Source: Propionibacterium sp.
Lineage (GTDB): Bacteria > Actinomycetota > Actinomycetes > Propionibacteriales > Propionibacteriaceae
Direction: 5' to 3'
Length of the DNA stretch: 64,000 bases
Assembly (NCBI GenBank): GCA_022837595.1
Contig: JALHFX010000011.1
Location: forward strand, 1 to 64,000
Shown here: piece after piece, positions 63,380-64,000 of the stretch
Layout of the letters: the number at the start of each line of letters is the position of its first letter
Position numbering within the stretch: the stretch's first letter is position 1
Made by a program: the position numbers and the translations under genes
Notes under the pieces: model-generated
Told to the model about the DNA's origin: nothing
The model's input: the letters and a program-made list of their open reading frames with translations, nothing else
Database searches by the model: none

Positions 63380-63498
63380 ACGACCACCATAATGGACCTA
63401 CGGCCAGCGCAACGCCCAGACCAAAGCCGTGAAGCTGGCCATCGGTCCAACTACGCGCGAGCGCAGTCAACCATACCGGCGTGTGACAGGATGCTGCC

Positions 63499-64000
63499 AT
63501 GCGCGGAATCATCCTAGCCGGCGGTACGGGCACCCGGCTGCACCCCATTACGCAGGCCAATTCGAAGCAGCTGGTGCCTGTCTACGACAAGCCCATGATC
63601 TACTACCCCTTGTCAACCCTCATGATGGCTGGCATCAAAGACGTGTTGGTGATCACTACCCCACACGAGGCCGACGCCTTTCGACGACTCCTGAAAGACG
63701 GCTCGCAATTCGGCATCTCGATCAACTACGCCACCCAGCCAGAGCCAAAGGGTCTGGCGCAGGCGTTCACCATCGGCGCGGATTTCGTCAGCGGCGACAA
63801 GGCCGCCCTCGTGCTCGGCGACAACCTTTTCTATGGTCCTGGCCTGGGCACTCAGCTCGCCAAGTTCGGCCGGATCGACGGTGCAGCTATCTTCGCCTAT
63901 TGGGTCGCGAACCCGACCGCCTACGGTGTCGTCGAATTCGACGAAAACAACCGGGCAATTTCGTTGGAAGAAAAACCGAAAGCTCCGCGTTCGAACTACG
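63499..64000 (+). CDS. rmlA: Glucose-1-phosphate thymidylyltransferase, cut by window end
   Basis: First 167 codons. GIILAGGTGTRLHPITQANS is the nucleotide-binding signature, followed by KQLVPVYDKPMIYYPLSTLM, QPEPKGLAQAF and GDNLFYG. First enzyme of dTDP-sugar synthesis. The 3' end lies beyond 64000. ATG 63499 fits the family start exactly. Confidence 0.95.
   Translation, partial: MRGIILAGGTGTRLHPITQANSKQLVPVYDKPMIYYPLSTLMMAGIKDVLVITTPHEADAFRRLLKDGSQFGISINYATQPEPKGLAQAFTIGADFVSGDKAALVLGDNLFYGPGLGTQLAKFGRIDGAAIFAYWVANPTAYGVVEFDENNRAISLEEKPKAPRSNY

Overview
The window looks like a chromosomal segment of a high-GC Gram-positive actinomycete, probably a Propionibacteriaceae relative. This is inferred from GC content, frequent GTG starts, the prfB-ftsE-ftsX-M23 peptidase-smpB order, a fused RmlC-RmlD protein and a cobalamin riboswitch. 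No 16S gene is present to confirm it.

Layout. (1) 0.2-8.3 kb: a complete type II Wadjet (JetABCD) anti-plasmid operon on the minus strand, four translationally coupled genes. (2) 8.3-9.4 kb: a dense array of two repeat families, one tandem ~100-bp type and one 68-bp palindromic type. (3) 9.4-14.9 kb: a flavin/pyridoxamine-oxidase-like protein, an aldo/keto reductase, UDP-glucose dehydrogenase and a CtpE-like P-type ATPase. (4) 15.0-25.6 kb: an accessory region bounded by two diverged copies of a ~440-bp block (inverted-repeat element plus vanZ sequence). It holds a membrane-pentapeptide-TIR-like protein, a frameshifted unknown gene, a serine hydrolase with membrane segments, a large lipoprotein, an intact VanZ-like protein, an unknown ORF and a decayed MNT-HEPN toxin-antitoxin pair. 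(5) 25.9-28.5 kb: a two-gene unit, a HAD-like (YqeG-type) protein and a large UbiA-like membrane protein, of visibly lower GC. (6) 28.9-31.5 kb: a two-gene unit, a membrane protein with two CxCxxC clusters plus a SIR2-domain protein with helical repeats. This is the best candidate for an undescribed defence system here. (7) 31.8-37.0 kb: a cobalamin riboswitch followed by a five-gene Dpp/Nik-type ABC importer operon. (8) 37.0-40.2 kb: a gene graveyard with two broken AAA ATPases and a group II intron maturase fragment. (9) 40.3-52.9 kb: a surface polysaccharide (Wzx/Wzy type) cluster with TviB/TviC-like enzymes, a split transketolase, an SDR, an initiating sugar transferase, two glycosyltransferases and a CapD/WbpM-like epimerase. 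(10) 53.0-58.6 kb: smpB (frameshifted tail), M23 peptidase, ftsX, ftsE, prfB and yqeY. (11) 58.6-59.4 kb: another dense palindromic repeat array. (12) 59.5-64 kb: an ion-transporter-superfamily permease and the dTDP-rhamnose genes rmlCD, rmlB and (partial) rmlA.

How it fits together. The two sugar-nucleotide sets (ugd/tvi/capD-like and rml) feed envelope polysaccharide synthesis. The ftsEX-M23 set controls wall hydrolysis at division. The accessory blocks are immunity-type genes mixed with decayed genes, typical of a variable chromosomal region. Several frameshifts, including one in normally essential smpB, could be assembly errors and should be checked before being interpreted biologically.
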